Shown piece by piece: positions 45,576 to 56,263 of a DNA stretch of 64,000 nucleotides. The DNA lies in the NCBI GenBank assembly GCA_016934395.1, contig JAFGSZ010000068.1:48680-112679 (forward strand), read 5' to 3'. The position numbers and the translations under genes were made by a program. Each line of letters opens with the position of its first letter. The first letter of the stretch is position 1. A model generated the notes under the pieces. It saw only the letters and a list, made by a program, of their open reading frames with translations. It was not told where the DNA came from and did no database searches. This DNA comes from Bacteroidales bacterium (lineage in GTDB: Bacteria; Bacteroidota; Bacteroidia; Bacteroidales; UBA10428).

Positions 45576-46700
45576 TTATTTATTTCCCAGACAGGTACCC
45601 AGATTTCGGGCGCTTTCTATCCAGGGATGATCGAATGGCACAAGTTTCTTTTTACCCACTATTTGCTCGAGAAGCACAGGTACAGTTGCTTCTCCTCGTG
45701 CGGCCACCATTACTCCGTATTGACCCTGATCTATTAGTTTAGCACAAGCTGTTCCCAAGCGTGTAGCTAACAAACGGTCGTAGGCTGAAGGTATTCCTCC
45801 GCGTTGTAGATGTCCTAATATCGTTACCCTGGATTCCACCATGGTAAGTTTTTCCAGTTCTTTTGCCAGTTGCATAGTATTCCCGAATGCATTCGCTTTA
45901 AATTGCTCAAGTTCTTTTGACAGTTTTTTCTTTTTTTCTTTATCTTCGGTTTTTTCAATCCTGTTTTCCAGAATATCCATTTTTTTCTTCTCTTCAATTG
46001 AAATGGCACCTTCAGCAACAGCAACTATACTAAAGTGTTTACCTGCTCTTCTTCTGTTTAAAATAGATTCGGCAACCAGTTCAATATCATAGGGTATTTC
46101 GGGGATTAATATCACATCTGCACCGCCAGACAGGCCTGCGCCCAAAGCAAGCCATCCAGAATTATGTCCCATAATTTCACAGATAATAATTCTGTGATGA
46201 CTGTGTGCAGTACTGTGTAACCTGTCTATAGCTTCAACAGCCACACCAAGCGCTGTGTCAAAACCAAAGGTGGAATCTGTACCTGATATATCGTTATCGA
46301 TTGTTTTGGGCAGGGTTATCACATTTAATCCGTTTTTCCAGAGATGATACGCGTTTTTTTGTGTACCTCCGCCGCCAATACAAACCAGGGCATCCAGATG
46401 ATGCTTGTGATAATTTTCTGCAATTACTGAGGTCATGTCCATTTTTTTACCACCAATAAGCATCTTGTTAGGTTTATCACGACTGGTCCCTAAAATTGTA
46501 CCACCTATAGTTAAAATACCGGATAGGGCATTTCCATCCAGGCGTATAGTTCGGTTTTCCATTAATCCCCTGAAACCATCACGGAATCCTATAACTTCCA
46601 TTCCGTACAATCCTTGCGCAGTTTTACCAATACCTCTAATCGCAGCATTCAATCCGGGACTATCTCCTCCTGCTGTAAGAACACCAATATATTTAGTCAT
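45576..46700 (-). CDS. pfkA: 6-phosphofructokinase
   Basis: 374 residues of the PFK-A fold: [15 protein letters not shown] at the N-terminus, GTSRDKP, and the catalytic loop [20 protein letters not shown] (131-150, catalytic Asp in TIDND). The effector/phosphate region is [14 protein letters not shown]. The phosphoryl-donor motif is [10 protein letters not shown] (108-117), with Gly where well-studied enzymes have Asp in GGDGS or GGDDS, and Lys (PKTIDND) instead of the Gly of E. coli ATP-PFK. Donor use (ATP or pyrophosphate) is therefore uncertain. A Lys/Glu-rich helix (about 245-285) is an insert relative to E. coli PFK. It commits fructose 6-phosphate to glycolysis. Confidence 0.92.
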   Translation of the reverse strand: MTKYIGVLTAGGDSPGLNAAIRGIGKTAQGLYGMEVIGFRDGFRGLMENRTIRLDGNALSGILTIGGTILGTSRDKPNKMLIGGKKMDMTSVIAENYHKHHLDALVCIGGGGTQKNAYHLWKNGLNVITLPKTIDNDISGTDSTFGFDTALGVAVEAIDRLHSTAHSHHRIIICEIMGHNSGWLALGAGLSGGADVILIPEIPYDIELVAESILNRRRAGKHFSIVAVAEGAISIEEKKKMDILENRIEKTEDKEKKKKLSKELEQFKANAFGNTMQLAKELEKLTMVESRVTILGHLQRGGIPSAYDRLLATRLGTACAKLIDQGQYGVMVAARGEATVPVLLEQIVGKKKLVPFDHPWIESARNLGTCLGNK

Positions 46701-46716
46701 GATCTGAAGATTTATT

Positions 46717-47610
46717 TTATTTATATGATATGTTGGATAGTTTTGCCAGCGCCAGTAACAATGCCTGGGTACCTTTTTTTTGATATCCCATCGAATTTAC
46801 GGCTATATAGAACTGGTGAACCAGTGACAAGCCCGGAAGTACGAGGTTCATTTTTTTTGCTTCATCAAGTACAATACCCATATCCTTTACAAAATGTTCA
46901 ACAAAAAATCCCGGTTCGAAATCATGTTTTAACATCCTGGGAGCCAGATTATCGAGCGTCCAGCAAGCTGCAGCGCCTTTGCTGATGGACTGTAACATAA
47001 CCTCCAGGTCTAAACCCGCTTTATACCCATATAATATACTTTCACAAGCCCCGATCATAGTTGCTGCAACCATTATCTGGTTACACATTTTGGTATGCTG
47101 ACCTGAACCAGCCGGTCCGTGGTATTGGATATTTTTTCCTAAGATGTTGAAAAGGGGTAAAACCCTATCGAAAACCTCCCGATCACCACCGGCCATTATA
47201 GATAATGTGGCATTTCTAGCTCCTACATCTCCACCTGAAACAGGTGCATCAAGGGTATAAATTCCTTTTAATTTTGCAGTATTATAAATTTCTTTGGCAA
47301 TACTTGGGCTGGTGGTCGTCATATCTACCAGAATACTCCCTTTTAAAGCATCTTTAAACAAGCCTTTATCTCCAAAATATACCTCTTGCACATCAGCCGG
47401 GTATCCTACAATTGAAAATACTATATCAGAATTACCGGCAACTTCCATAGGTGAATCTGCCCACTGAGCGCCCGAATCTAAAAGAGGTTGAGCTTTAGAT
47501 TTTGTTCTTGAAAATACGCTTCCCCGAAATCCGGCATTAAGCAGGTGTTTGTACATTGAAGTGCCCATAACACCAGAACCAATCCATCCGATCTTTGTAT
47601 TTGTATCCAT
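46717..47610 (-). CDS. NAD(P)-dependent beta-hydroxyacid dehydrogenase (HIBADH family)
   Basis: 297 residues. The Rossmann motif is [18 protein letters not shown], the substrate-binding motif is [23 protein letters not shown], and the catalytic Lys lies in [15 protein letters not shown]. The C-terminal helical domain follows. The family includes 3-hydroxyisobutyrate, tartronate-semialdehyde and succinic-semialdehyde reductases, and substrate specificity is not readable. It is 16 bp upstream of the pfk gene on the same strand, so they probably share a transcript. Confidence 0.92.
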   Translation of the reverse strand: MDTNTKIGWIGSGVMGTSMYKHLLNAGFRGSVFSRTKSKAQPLLDSGAQWADSPMEVAGNSDIVFSIVGYPADVQEVYFGDKGLFKDALKGSILVDMTTTSPSIAKEIYNTAKLKGIYTLDAPVSGGDVGARNATLSIMAGGDREVFDRVLPLFNILGKNIQYHGPAGSGQHTKMCNQIMVAATMIGACESILYGYKAGLDLEVMLQSISKGAAACWTLDNLAPRMLKHDFEPGFFVEHFVKDMGIVLDEAKKMNLVLPGLSLVHQFYIAVNSMGYQKKGTQALLLALAKLSNISYK

Positions 47611-47654
47611 TGGTTTACAATTGAATTCTATAATGTTTAATGAAATTAGGGATT

Positions 47655-48929
47655 TTATAAGTATAATTTTGTGTGTGGGAGGTATTTTTTTACCAGATTT
47701 TTTTGAAAACTTGAAAAATTATTGTTTTCAAGATGAAATTCTTTAAGATTTATAAGGCCGCTGATTTGTTTCTGAAGTAAGATAATTTTATTATTACTTA
47801 AATCGGCATATTCCAGATTTTCAAGGTTTCCAAATGTTTTCGAAACGGAATAAATCTTGTTACCGCTAAGATATAATTCCTTTAATGAACTTAGGTTCCC
47901 TATATTTCCATCAATGCGTTCTATTTGATTCCTGCTTAAGTTAATGTATTCTAAAGATTTAATATTGTATAGAATAGAAGGATCACTAATTTGATTTAAC
48001 TCGAGATCAATTTTTTTCAAATTATTAAGATTGTTTGTATTAAATCCCAGGGTTTGAATTCTGTTAATGCTAATATTTAGTTCAACAAAGCCAGGAATAT
48101 TTACTGAATTTCCCTTAATTGAGCTTAACTTATTGTTGGAGAGATTTAAATATTTCAGATTTGTTAATCCAGATAAATCTTCAGGTAGGCTTTTTAGCTG
48201 GTTTTTCTCAACATTCAAAGATTCTAATCCCGACATACCTGTAATTTCTTCAGGTATCTCAGTAAGATTATTTCCGGACAGGTTTAATTCTTTAATAATA
48301 GCCAGCCGACTTATACCGGCAGGTAAACTTTCCAGTTGATTATTACTGATTTTAAGTTCCTTAAGACTTGCACAATTACCAATATTATCAGGAAGTTTAA
48401 TGAGTTTATTTTTTTCAAGATACAGGCTTTCCAGGTTGCCAAGCTGACATAATTCATCGGGTAAAACTTCAATCTGATTCCAGTTGGCATCGAGTTTCTG
48501 GAGTTTATTCAATTTTCCGATTTCAACAGGTAATTCAATTAACTTATTGGAAAACATGTCGAGTTCCTTAAGGTTAATTAAGTTACCAATTTCTCCGGGA
48601 ACAACTTCAATGTTGTTTTCACCAAGCATTAGTTTTTGAAGATTTGTCAATTGCCAAAGTTCTTCCGGAAATGTAGTAATTGTATTATTCCTCAGGTAGA
48701 GCTCCTGGAGATTTTTTAATTTTCCTATTTTATCAGGGATTTCGGAAATATTTTTACCGTCAAGATTTAGAATATAGGTATGTTTTTTATTATACAAAGC
48801 ATCATTAAGGTCTCTGTATACATGAGCCTTGCTTAATTGTTCTTTCGATTTTAATTTTTTCTGTCCGTAAATGATTCCTGACATGTTCAATCCAAAAATC
48901 ACACCTGCCAGCATAATAGTCTTTTTCAT
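47655..48929 (-). CDS. Exported leucine-rich repeat protein
   Basis: 424 residues. A signal peptide (to about IIYGQ) is followed by a short helical cap and about fifteen 23-residue leucine-rich repeats of the consensus L.xLxxLxLxxNxLxxLPxxIGxL. Plain bacterial LRR consensus without extra catalytic domains or a sorting domain. An AAAGGAG Shine-Dalgarno sequence lies 8 bp upstream of the ATG, uncommon in this window. It probably binds proteins in the periplasm or at the cell surface. Confidence 0.9.
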   Translation of the reverse strand: MKKTIMLAGVIFGLNMSGIIYGQKKLKSKEQLSKAHVYRDLNDALYNKKHTYILNLDGKNISEIPDKIGKLKNLQELYLRNNTITTFPEELWQLTNLQKLMLGENNIEVVPGEIGNLINLKELDMFSNKLIELPVEIGKLNKLQKLDANWNQIEVLPDELCQLGNLESLYLEKNKLIKLPDNIGNCASLKELKISNNQLESLPAGISRLAIIKELNLSGNNLTEIPEEITGMSGLESLNVEKNQLKSLPEDLSGLTNLKYLNLSNNKLSSIKGNSVNIPGFVELNISINRIQTLGFNTNNLNNLKKIDLELNQISDPSILYNIKSLEYINLSRNQIERIDGNIGNLSSLKELYLSGNKIYSVSKTFGNLENLEYADLSNNKIILLQKQISGLINLKEFHLENNNFSSFQKNLVKKYLPHTKLYL

Positions 48930-49083
48930 TATTTTTCTCCTTTATTTATGAATAGTGTAATTGAAAAATATAGTAATACCTTATCAACGAAAATATAACA
49001 AAAGGATTATATCTTCAGAATGCTTGTTTAACTATTAATTAATAAAAATATGTATAATGGGAAGAAAACAAGTAACTTAAAGC

Positions 49084-50229
49084 TTATTTGGATTCTATTA
49101 ACAAATTTTTCAGAAAATAAGTAGTTGTACCTTTCCAGGGTTTGGAACAAATATCAATATCTCCATCATTATCCACATCAGCGGCTACAGCATCAAAACA
49201 TTCTATATCTGTAAGGATCTCATGGCGTTCCCATTTTTCACCCAATCCATCAATGTTTTCCCATATAAAACATCGTTTATGAAGATCTCCTGTCATTGGA
49301 CCACCACCTGAAAACACATCATAATCGCCATCGTTATCAAAATCAGCTACACAAAGTGAATGGAGGTCCTGATTAGTTTCATAATCAATTTTATGGGTAA
49401 ACCAGTTAATTCCTTTTCCATCTTTATTGGCATGCCAGGCAATTTTACCGGATGAATTATTCGATTCAGCCTGCACAAGGTCTATATCACCATCATTGTC
49501 AAAATCAAGTACCCAAATCCGCGAGGAATTGGCGTATGCTCCCTGACTCTGTACAAAACTTATAGTGCGGTGAGGCGACCAGTTGCTGCCATCTCCTTTT
49601 GTATTTTCGTACCATACATTGGATCGCACCACATCATTATCCCCGTCGTTATCTATATCAGCAACCGAATTAGGAAATATTCCACCCAAAATACCCTCAC
49701 CAATATAGTTTTTCTTCCATTTTTTAGTTGGTTTTTCAGGTATTAAATACCAGTAGAGCCCTTCCTGCTCGCTTAAGGAAAAAAGTTCGGGTTTTCCGTC
49801 ACCGGTAATATCACCAATAACATTATCGTAAGCATAAATTGCATCATTTTCATAGCGTTCAAAAGGTGCTGAAGGATTTCCTGTATTCCGAAACCATGTT
49901 CCTCCGGATACCTGATCGATAAAGCCGTCACCATCGACATCAAATGCCACTCCTCCTTTATCCGTTAAGGCGTCTTCGCCCAACAGATGCCTCACCCAAT
50001 TTTCAGCAGACTGGTATTCAAACCACCATATTGAATTTCCGCTTGATCCTACAATCCAGTCCAGATCACCATCCTTATCCAGATCAGCAAGAGAGGCCTG
50101 TCCCAGTAAGTCTGTTTCAGTCTGTCCGATTGTATAATATTTAAATTCAGGAAATTGAGCTTTTAAAATTCCTGAAAATATTATGATGGATACAATAAAA
50201 TGAATTAAATAATTAACTGGTTTTTTCAT
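49084..50229 (-). CDS. Exported FG-GAP/VCBS-type beta-propeller protein
   Basis: 381 residues: a signal peptide (ending ILKAQF), then six or seven ~50-residue blades carrying calcium-binding DxDxDGDxD loops (ADLDKDGDLDW, FDVDGDGFIDQ, ADIDNDGDNDV, LDFDNDGDIDL, ADFDNDGDYDV, ADVDNDGDIDI). It most likely folds as an integrin-like propeller and works as an extracellular or periplasmic binding protein. No sorting domain is seen at the C-terminus (it ends soon after the last blade). Confidence 0.9.
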   Translation of the reverse strand: MKKPVNYLIHFIVSIIIFSGILKAQFPEFKYYTIGQTETDLLGQASLADLDKDGDLDWIVGSSGNSIWWFEYQSAENWVRHLLGEDALTDKGGVAFDVDGDGFIDQVSGGTWFRNTGNPSAPFERYENDAIYAYDNVIGDITGDGKPELFSLSEQEGLYWYLIPEKPTKKWKKNYIGEGILGGIFPNSVADIDNDGDNDVVRSNVWYENTKGDGSNWSPHRTISFVQSQGAYANSSRIWVLDFDNDGDIDLVQAESNNSSGKIAWHANKDGKGINWFTHKIDYETNQDLHSLCVADFDNDGDYDVFSGGGPMTGDLHKRCFIWENIDGLGEKWERHEILTDIECFDAVAADVDNDGDIDICSKPWKGTTTYFLKNLLIESK

Positions 50230-50456
50230 ATTTAATATGTATTTGTATTTAAAAGAGTAACTAACCTATACTTTCTGGTTATAAAATGGTTTCAAATCAG
50301 CCGGATTATTTAATAGTCGATCTGGATTATTATTATGTGTAAAAATAAAAAGGTATATGAACTTTAGCTTGTTTTTAGTGTTATTTAATAGAATTTAATG
50401 ACAATGATATAATTGTTTGAGAAAGAAAGAAAAAAATCATTAAAACTTGAATTGAA

Positions 50457-51551
50457 ATGTCAACATTTAGAAAAATAAATTTTAATAACTCCATTAATAT
50501 AGTTTTCACGCATACTTTAAGAAACAGGGTGGATGACTATTTTAAGACAAAGGGTATTTCGAAGCATGGGAATATTTTTATGTATTTAAAAACCCTTTTT
50601 ATGTTTACCCTGTATTTTGCACCCTACTTTTTAATAATTACCCAAACCTTTAGTGAATCCTGGATTAATTTAATACTTGTTATGATCATGGGACTGGGTG
50701 CTGCGGGAATAGGTCTTTCAGTGATGCATGACGCTGTGCATGGAGCATATTCAAAAAATAAACTGGTAAATAAAATTTTTGGATATACTCTGAATTTGAT
50801 TGGTGGAAATGCTATCAATTGGAAAATTCAGCATAATGTATTGCACCATTCCTATACAAATATTGATGGAGCTGATGAAGACATTTCACCGGCTAAGTTT
50901 TTAAGGTTTTCACCCCATGCAAAATGGCTTCGTGTTCATAAATACCAGTATCTTTATGCCTGGTTTTTTTATGGGTTAATGAGCCTTTTCTGGGTGATGT
51001 CAAAAGATTTATTCCAGATAATCCGGTATCAAAAAATGGATTTAATTTCCAAACATAAAACAACCTTGGGAAAGGAGATTACTATTTTAGTTTTTTCCAA
51101 AATCATATATTTCTTTTATATAATCGGTATTCCCTTACTTTTTACCAGTTTTTTATGGTGGCAGATACTTTTGGGATTTTTTGTAATGCATTTTATCACC
51201 GGATTTGTACTTGCCATTATTTTTCAACCTGCACATGTACTTTCACAAAACGAGTATCCTGTTCCGGGAGAGCAAGATAAACTGGATAGCTCATGGGTAA
51301 TCCATCAGCTTAGTACCACAGCTGATTTTGGTCAGAAAAGTAGAATTTTTTCATGGTTTGTCGGAGGATTAAATTTTCAGGTCGAACACCACTTGTTCCC
51401 GGCTATATGCCATATTCATTACAAAAAGATTGCTGAAATCGTTCAAAAAACGGCACAGGAATTTCAACAGCCTTACCATAATTTTCCAACCTTCCTGCAA
51501 GCGTTGTTGTCACATGGCAAAATGTTAAAACTACTCGGAAAACCAGCCTGA
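50457..51551 (+). CDS. Membrane fatty acid desaturase
   Basis: 364 residues with the three histidine boxes of membrane di-iron desaturases: [19 protein letters not shown] (HxxHH) and QVEHHLFP (with Gln instead of His at the first position, as in front-end and acyl-lipid types). About four membrane helices. It should introduce a double bond in phospholipid acyl chains and needs oxygen and an electron donor, so the organism meets oxygen at least sometimes. Transcribed alone, 49 bp upstream of msrA. Confidence 0.92.
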   Translation: MSTFRKINFNNSINIVFTHTLRNRVDDYFKTKGISKHGNIFMYLKTLFMFTLYFAPYFLIITQTFSESWINLILVMIMGLGAAGIGLSVMHDAVHGAYSKNKLVNKIFGYTLNLIGGNAINWKIQHNVLHHSYTNIDGADEDISPAKFLRFSPHAKWLRVHKYQYLYAWFFYGLMSLFWVMSKDLFQIIRYQKMDLISKHKTTLGKEITILVFSKIIYFFYIIGIPLLFTSFLWWQILLGFFVMHFITGFVLAIIFQPAHVLSQNEYPVPGEQDKLDSSWVIHQLSTTADFGQKSRIFSWFVGGLNFQVEHHLFPAICHIHYKKIAEIVQKTAQEFQQPYHNFPTFLQALLSHGKMLKLLGKPA

Positions 51552-51600
51552 TACTTTAAAAGTAGTTATAAAAAAACAAAATATAATTAATGAAAATAAA

Positions 51601-52248
51601 ATGAAATACCTGTATTTATTTTTATTTACTTTGGCAACGTTACATTCCTGCGGACAACAAAAGACAAGTGATATAAAAAAAGAGGTAAATATGAATTCTA
51701 CTAATAAACAATCCGACAAACTGGAAATAGTAACCTTAGGTGCCGGATGTTTCTGGTGTGTTGAGGCTATATTTCAACAACTAAACGGAGTAGTTTCAGC
51801 AGTTTCAGGTTACTCGGGCGGCCATGTAAAAAACCCGTCTTATAAAGAAGTTTGTACGGGAACTACCGGTCATGCTGAAGTTTGTCAAATCAGTTACGAT
51901 CCGGATGTGATTTCTTTCGAAGAGATTTTAGAAGTCTACTGGCAAACACATGATCCAACAACCCTTAACAGGCAGGGGAATGATATAGGAACTCAATACC
52001 GATCAGTAATTTTTTATCATAACAACAAGCAGAAAGAAATAGCAGAAGTTTTAAAAATGAATCTTGAAAAGGCAAAAATTTGGGACAATCCTATTGTTAC
52101 AGAAATAGTACCCTTTTCGAAGTTTTACAAAGCCGAAGATTATCATCAGGAATACTATGATAACAACCCAAATCAGTCTTATTGTACTATTGTTATAACT
52201 CCGAAAATTGAAAAATTCAGAAAAGTATTTTCAGATAAATTAAAATAA
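51601..52248 (+). CDS. msrA: Peptide-methionine (S)-S-oxide reductase, lipoprotein form
   Basis: 215 residues. The catalytic domain starts near residue 41 with [19 protein letters not shown] (catalytic Cys50) and contains [10 protein letters not shown] and [13 protein letters not shown], all typical of MsrA. The N-terminus (to LHSCGQQ, lipobox Cys17) is a lipoprotein signal, so the enzyme acts in the envelope, repairing oxidised methionine in exported proteins. It is followed by a distinct promoter for the haem-assembly genes. Confidence 0.94.
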   Translation: MKYLYLFLFTLATLHSCGQQKTSDIKKEVNMNSTNKQSDKLEIVTLGAGCFWCVEAIFQQLNGVVSAVSGYSGGHVKNPSYKEVCTGTTGHAEVCQISYDPDVISFEEILEVYWQTHDPTTLNRQGNDIGTQYRSVIFYHNNKQKEIAEVLKMNLEKAKIWDNPIVTEIVPFSKFYKAEDYHQEYYDNNPNQSYCTIVITPKIEKFRKVFSDKLK

Positions 52249-52283
52249 TCTTTTCTATATATTAATTAGGTTACAGGAAAATA

Positions 52284-52313
52284 TTGGGTAAATTGTTAAT
52301 TCTGCTATTTTTG
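52284..52313 (+). promoter_or_regulatory. Promoter of the cytochrome c assembly gene
   Basis: TTG at 52284-52286, a 19-bp gap and TATTTTTG at 52306-52313 match the Bacteroidota consensus closely. Transcription should start about 52320, leaving a leader of about 17 bases before the ATG at 52337. Confidence 0.62.
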
Positions 52314-52336
52314 TGAATACTTAATAATTTCTACTG

Positions 52337-55300
52337 ATGAAAAAATTTCTTGATTATATTATTTCCACAAGAATGATGGCTATTCTTATAGCCATTTTTG
52401 GTATAAGTATAGCTGTGGCTACGTTTATAGAAAACGATTTTGGGACGGCTGCAGCCCGTTCACTGGTTTACAATGCCCGATGGTATGAAATTTTACTGTT
52501 GCTCGGTATTATTAACCTTATTGGAGTAACCATAAAATCGCAGTTATATAAGCGGGAAAAATTAACCCTTTTTATTTTTCATATATCTTTTGTATTTATT
52601 ATTCTCGGAGCCGGAATAACCCGATATTTTGGATTTGAAGGGCTTATGCATATCAGGGAAGGAGAGAGAGTAAATTATTATGTATCTGACAACACGTACC
52701 TTCAAATTAAAATAAATAACAGGAAACATACAGAATCTTATTCCAAAAAAGTAATCTTCTCTGAAGCCGGCAGAAAGAAATTTAAAAAGAATTTTTCAAT
52801 TGATAATAATACGATTAAAATCAGGGTAAAAGATTTTATATTACATGCTGAACCTGCAATTATGCCCGATGATAACGGAAATCCGCTATTAGAATTAATT
52901 ACTGTTGGTACTGAAGGTAGGAAGCAGGTTATACTGGGCCTGAACGATAGCTATGTTTATGAAAATACACGGTTTGTATTTTCTGATAATTTTACTGATG
53001 CAGAAAACATTGTTTTTTCAGTAGTTAACAACCAACTCTTTTTTAAAGCTCCATTTCTGGTAACTGCTTCTAATATGGGTACTGGTGAGCAGTTAAAACT
53101 TGAAGCCGGTACAATTCATCCCCTGGTTTCAAGGCAATTATACAACTTTGGTAATTTACCTCTTGTATTACGGTCCTGGATTCCCCAAGGTAAAATAGTT
53201 CCGCAGCGTGCTGAATCGAATCAAGAGACCGGGCAAAATGCAGTAATCTTTGCAGTTGATCAAAATGACCAGGAAAAAGAAATCGTTTTATGGGGTAAGC
53301 CTGATCAGGTTGGAGAACCGGTTCAGATTAGCTTTGGTGATGTAAATATTAGAATGAGTTATGGGGCTAAATTATATAAATTATCGTTTGTTTTGGAGTT
53401 AAACGATTTTATTGTAGATCGATATCCCGGCTCCAATAGTCCCTCGTGGTTTGAAAGTAAGGTAACCTTAATCGATACAATCAAGCAGATAAATGAACCA
53501 AGAAGAATCTACATGAACAACATCTTAAAACATAACGGATACAGATTCTATCAGTCATCATACGATCCTGATGAAAAAGGCACCATCCTCTCTGTAAACT
53601 ATGATTATCTTGGCACTATAGTTACCTATGCAGGATATTTATTAATGAGTCTTGGTATGTTCTTAAGTTTATTTAATAAAAACAGTCGTTTCCAGGTATT
53701 ATCGCGGCAATCTAAAGAAAACAGCCGCACTTTACAGGGGGCTAAAATTGCTTCGATATTATTATTTCTGGTTTTTGTACCGCATTTTGCTTCTGCACAA
53801 CAGGGAACAGTTATACCAATCGAGCAAGCAACTTCTTTTAGCAAACTGTTAATTCAGGATAAAGGTGGTCGTATAAAACCAATCAATACTTTTTCTTCTG
53901 AAATACTTCGTAAAGTTTCCCGGAAAAACTCGTTTAACGGACTTACAAGCGATCAGGTACTATTGGGCATGCTTAGTTACCCGGCATACTGGCAAAATCA
54001 ACCAATGATTAAAGTAGGCCATGATCAGATTAAAGAAATGCTGGGAATTACAGGAAACCATGTAGCGTTTAACCGGGTTTTTGATCCGGCAACTTTTGAT
54101 TACATGCTTAAAAATTATGTTGATCAGGCGTATCGAAAAAAACCGGCCTATAGAAGTAAATTTGATACGGAAATCATCAGGCTCGATGAAAGAATAAATA
54201 TCTGTTATATGATATATACCTGGGATTTTTTAAATATTTTCCCAAATCCCAACGATCCAAATCAGAAATGGAATACACCCACCCAAGCAGGCGAATTTCA
54301 AACCGAAGATTCAGTATTTGTAGAACATATAATTCCTTTATATATTCAATCCATCCAAAGTTCCGCTCAATCAGGCAATTGGGATGAAGCGAATAAATTA
54401 CTTCAGTCAGTAAAAAAATACCAGCACAAATTCAGCAGTAATCTTATTCCTTCGGATTCTAAAGTAAAGCTTGAAATTTTTTACAACAGTTCGGATATTT
54501 TTACGAGGCTTTCTTCATTATATGGTTTAGTTGGTTTTATTCTGTTACTGCTTCAGTTTACCGGTATTTTCTGGTCTAAACTTAATTTAAGAATCCCAAC
54601 TATTATTGCCGGCATATTGATTATGGCAGCTTTTGTAGCGCATACGGTTGGATTAGGATTACGATGGAACATATCCGGCCATGCTCCATGGAGCAATGGA
54701 TACGAAGCTTTAACCTATATTGCATGGGCTACAGTGCTTGCCGGAATTATTTTTGCAAAACGTTCTTCCATAACACTTTCATCCACTGCCATTCTTGGAT
54801 CGTTAATATTGCACACAGCACATCTTAGCTGGATGGACCCTGAAATTACCAACCTGGTACCTGTATTAAAGTCATACTGGCTGGTAATTCATGTTGCCAT
54901 AATTACTGCCAGTTATGGATTTTTAGCATTAGCTGCTATCCTTGCTTTTATAAACCTTCTGATTATGTTTTTTGAATCGAAAAAGAATAAAGAGCGGATT
55001 GATTATATTATATTAAATATTACCAATATCATAGAAATGACGATAATTGTCGGATTATACATGCTTACAATTGGTACTTTTCTTGGCGGTGTTTGGGCAA
55101 ATGAATCCTGGGGGCGTTATTGGGGATGGGACCCAAAAGAAACCTGGGCATTAGTAACCGTATTAATATATGCATTTATTGCTCATATGAGGCTTGTTCC
55201 TGCATTAAAAAGTAAATTCGGATTTAATCTGGCTGCTCTTCTTGGTTTCGGTTCGGTAATTATGACCTATTTTGGAGTGAATTATTATCTTTCAGGATTA

Positions 55301-55429
55301 CATTCATATGCAAAAGGTGATCCGCTGCCGGTTCCCTCATTTGTTTATTATACGCTTACCGTAATTATTATTATTTCGTTATTGGCTTATACCAACCAGC
55401 GCAGGTTGCAAAAAGTAAGTGAAAAATAA
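52337..55429 (+). CDS. Fused ResB-CcsA cytochrome c assembly protein (CcsBA type)
   Basis: 1030 residues. The N-terminal half is ResB/CcsB-like: three membrane helices in the first ~100, a large periplasmic beta domain (about 105-430) and another helix at about 425-450. The middle (about 465-710) is a soluble domain found in Bacteroidota fusions (GTVIPIEQATSFSKLLIQDKGGRIKPINTF). The C-terminal CcsA half (about 715-1025) has eight helices and the haem-handling WWD-type motif WGRYWGWDPKETWALV (about 922-937), with conserved His residues nearby. It exports haem and attaches it to apocytochrome c. Confidence 0.94.
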   Translation: MKKFLDYIISTRMMAILIAIFGISIAVATFIENDFGTAAARSLVYNARWYEILLLLGIINLIGVTIKSQLYKREKLTLFIFHISFVFIILGAGITRYFGFEGLMHIREGERVNYYVSDNTYLQIKINNRKHTESYSKKVIFSEAGRKKFKKNFSIDNNTIKIRVKDFILHAEPAIMPDDNGNPLLELITVGTEGRKQVILGLNDSYVYENTRFVFSDNFTDAENIVFSVVNNQLFFKAPFLVTASNMGTGEQLKLEAGTIHPLVSRQLYNFGNLPLVLRSWIPQGKIVPQRAESNQETGQNAVIFAVDQNDQEKEIVLWGKPDQVGEPVQISFGDVNIRMSYGAKLYKLSFVLELNDFIVDRYPGSNSPSWFESKVTLIDTIKQINEPRRIYMNNILKHNGYRFYQSSYDPDEKGTILSVNYDYLGTIVTYAGYLLMSLGMFLSLFNKNSRFQVLSRQSKENSRTLQGAKIASILLFLVFVPHFASAQQGTVIPIEQATSFSKLLIQDKGGRIKPINTFSSEILRKVSRKNSFNGLTSDQVLLGMLSYPAYWQNQPMIKVGHDQIKEMLGITGNHVAFNRVFDPATFDYMLKNYVDQAYRKKPAYRSKFDTEIIRLDERINICYMIYTWDFLNIFPNPNDPNQKWNTPTQAGEFQTEDSVFVEHIIPLYIQSIQSSAQSGNWDEANKLLQSVKKYQHKFSSNLIPSDSKVKLEIFYNSSDIFTRLSSLYGLVGFILLLLQFTGIFWSKLNLRIPTIIAGILIMAAFVAHTVGLGLRWNISGHAPWSNGYEALTYIAWATVLAGIIFAKRSSITLSSTAILGSLILHTAHLSWMDPEITNLVPVLKSYWLVIHVAIITASYGFLALAAILAFINLLIMFFESKKNKERIDYIILNITNIIEMTIIVGLYMLTIGTFLGGVWANESWGRYWGWDPKETWALVTVLIYAFIAHMRLVPALKSKFGFNLAALLGFGSVIMTYFGVNYYLSGLHSYAKGDPLPVPSFVYYTLTVIIIISLLAYTNQRRLQKVSEK

Positions 55430-55495
55430 ACCTGTAAACCGAAACATTCATAAGGGAACTGTGTTTATTCCCTAATAGTAACATTAAGTATTCTC

Positions 55496-56263
55496 ATGAA
55501 CCGGTTTGTTCTTTTATTGGTATTCTTTTTAATTTCTATCGAGGGAAAATCACTTTACAATAATCGCAATTATGGTATTAATGAATTTACAGGTAAAAAG
55601 ATTAACGACGTATATAATCTTACAGATGAAAACTCTGAAACCAGTCTTTTAACTGAAATAATTGATAAACCCACTTTAATTTCCTTTGTATATTATAATT
55701 GTCCGGATCAATGTAACCGAATGCTTGATGGTATTGCTGAGATTATTGATTTATCCGATTTGAAACTTGGTGAGGATTACCAGGTATTTACAATTAGTAT
55801 TGATCATAATGATACTCCTGATATTGCCCGTAAAAAGAAAGAAAATTATATTAAAGGGGCAAATAAACAACGAAAGGAAAAATATTGGAAATTTTTTACA
55901 ACCGACAGTCTGACTATTGATAACCTTACCAAAGAAACCGGCTGGTATTTCTGGCATCAGAAGAATGTATTTATACATCCGTTGGTTACTATATTAATTA
56001 CTCCTGAAAATAAAATAAGTCAATATTTTTATGGAACATTTTTTTTACCAATGCATTATAAAATGGCTGTTGAAGATGCCAGGCAAGAAAAAGTAGCCCC
56101 ATCAAGAATTAAAACACTGAAGTATTGTATAAACTCTGATATTCCAAAAAACCGATATACAACAATATTTTTAATGAGCAGTGGTCTTCTTATACTTATA
56201 TCTGTAATAGTTGTATTTTGGCTTATGTTTCGTCCCCAACATAAAAGAGAATCCCATGACTAA
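55496..56263 (+). CDS. SCO1/SenC-family copper chaperone-like protein
   Basis: 255 residues: signal peptide, thioredoxin fold and a C-terminal membrane segment (about 220-245). The copper motif is CPDQC (Cys69, Cys73) and the distal histidine is His161 (FIHPLVTIL), so all three copper ligands are kept. SCO proteins deliver copper to the CuA site of cytochrome oxidase or act as envelope thiol reductases. It lies 66 bp after the CcsBA gene and overlaps the haem O synthase gene. Confidence 0.92.
   Translation: MNRFVLLLVFFLISIEGKSLYNNRNYGINEFTGKKINDVYNLTDENSETSLLTEIIDKPTLISFVYYNCPDQCNRMLDGIAEIIDLSDLKLGEDYQVFTISIDHNDTPDIARKKKENYIKGANKQRKEKYWKFFTTDSLTIDNLTKETGWYFWHQKNVFIHPLVTILITPENKISQYFYGTFFLPMHYKMAVEDARQEKVAPSRIKTLKYCINSDIPKNRYTTIFLMSSGLLILISVIVVFWLMFRPQHKRESHD

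Noticed and set aside
55453..55473. AGGGAA/TTCCCT hairpin between the CcsBA and SCO genes
   Set aside because: A 6-bp stem without a T-tail; it could be chance and does not look like a terminator.
56211..56255. Upstream ATG as start of haem O synthase
   Set aside because: It is within the SCO membrane helix in another frame; the start at 56256 fits family length.
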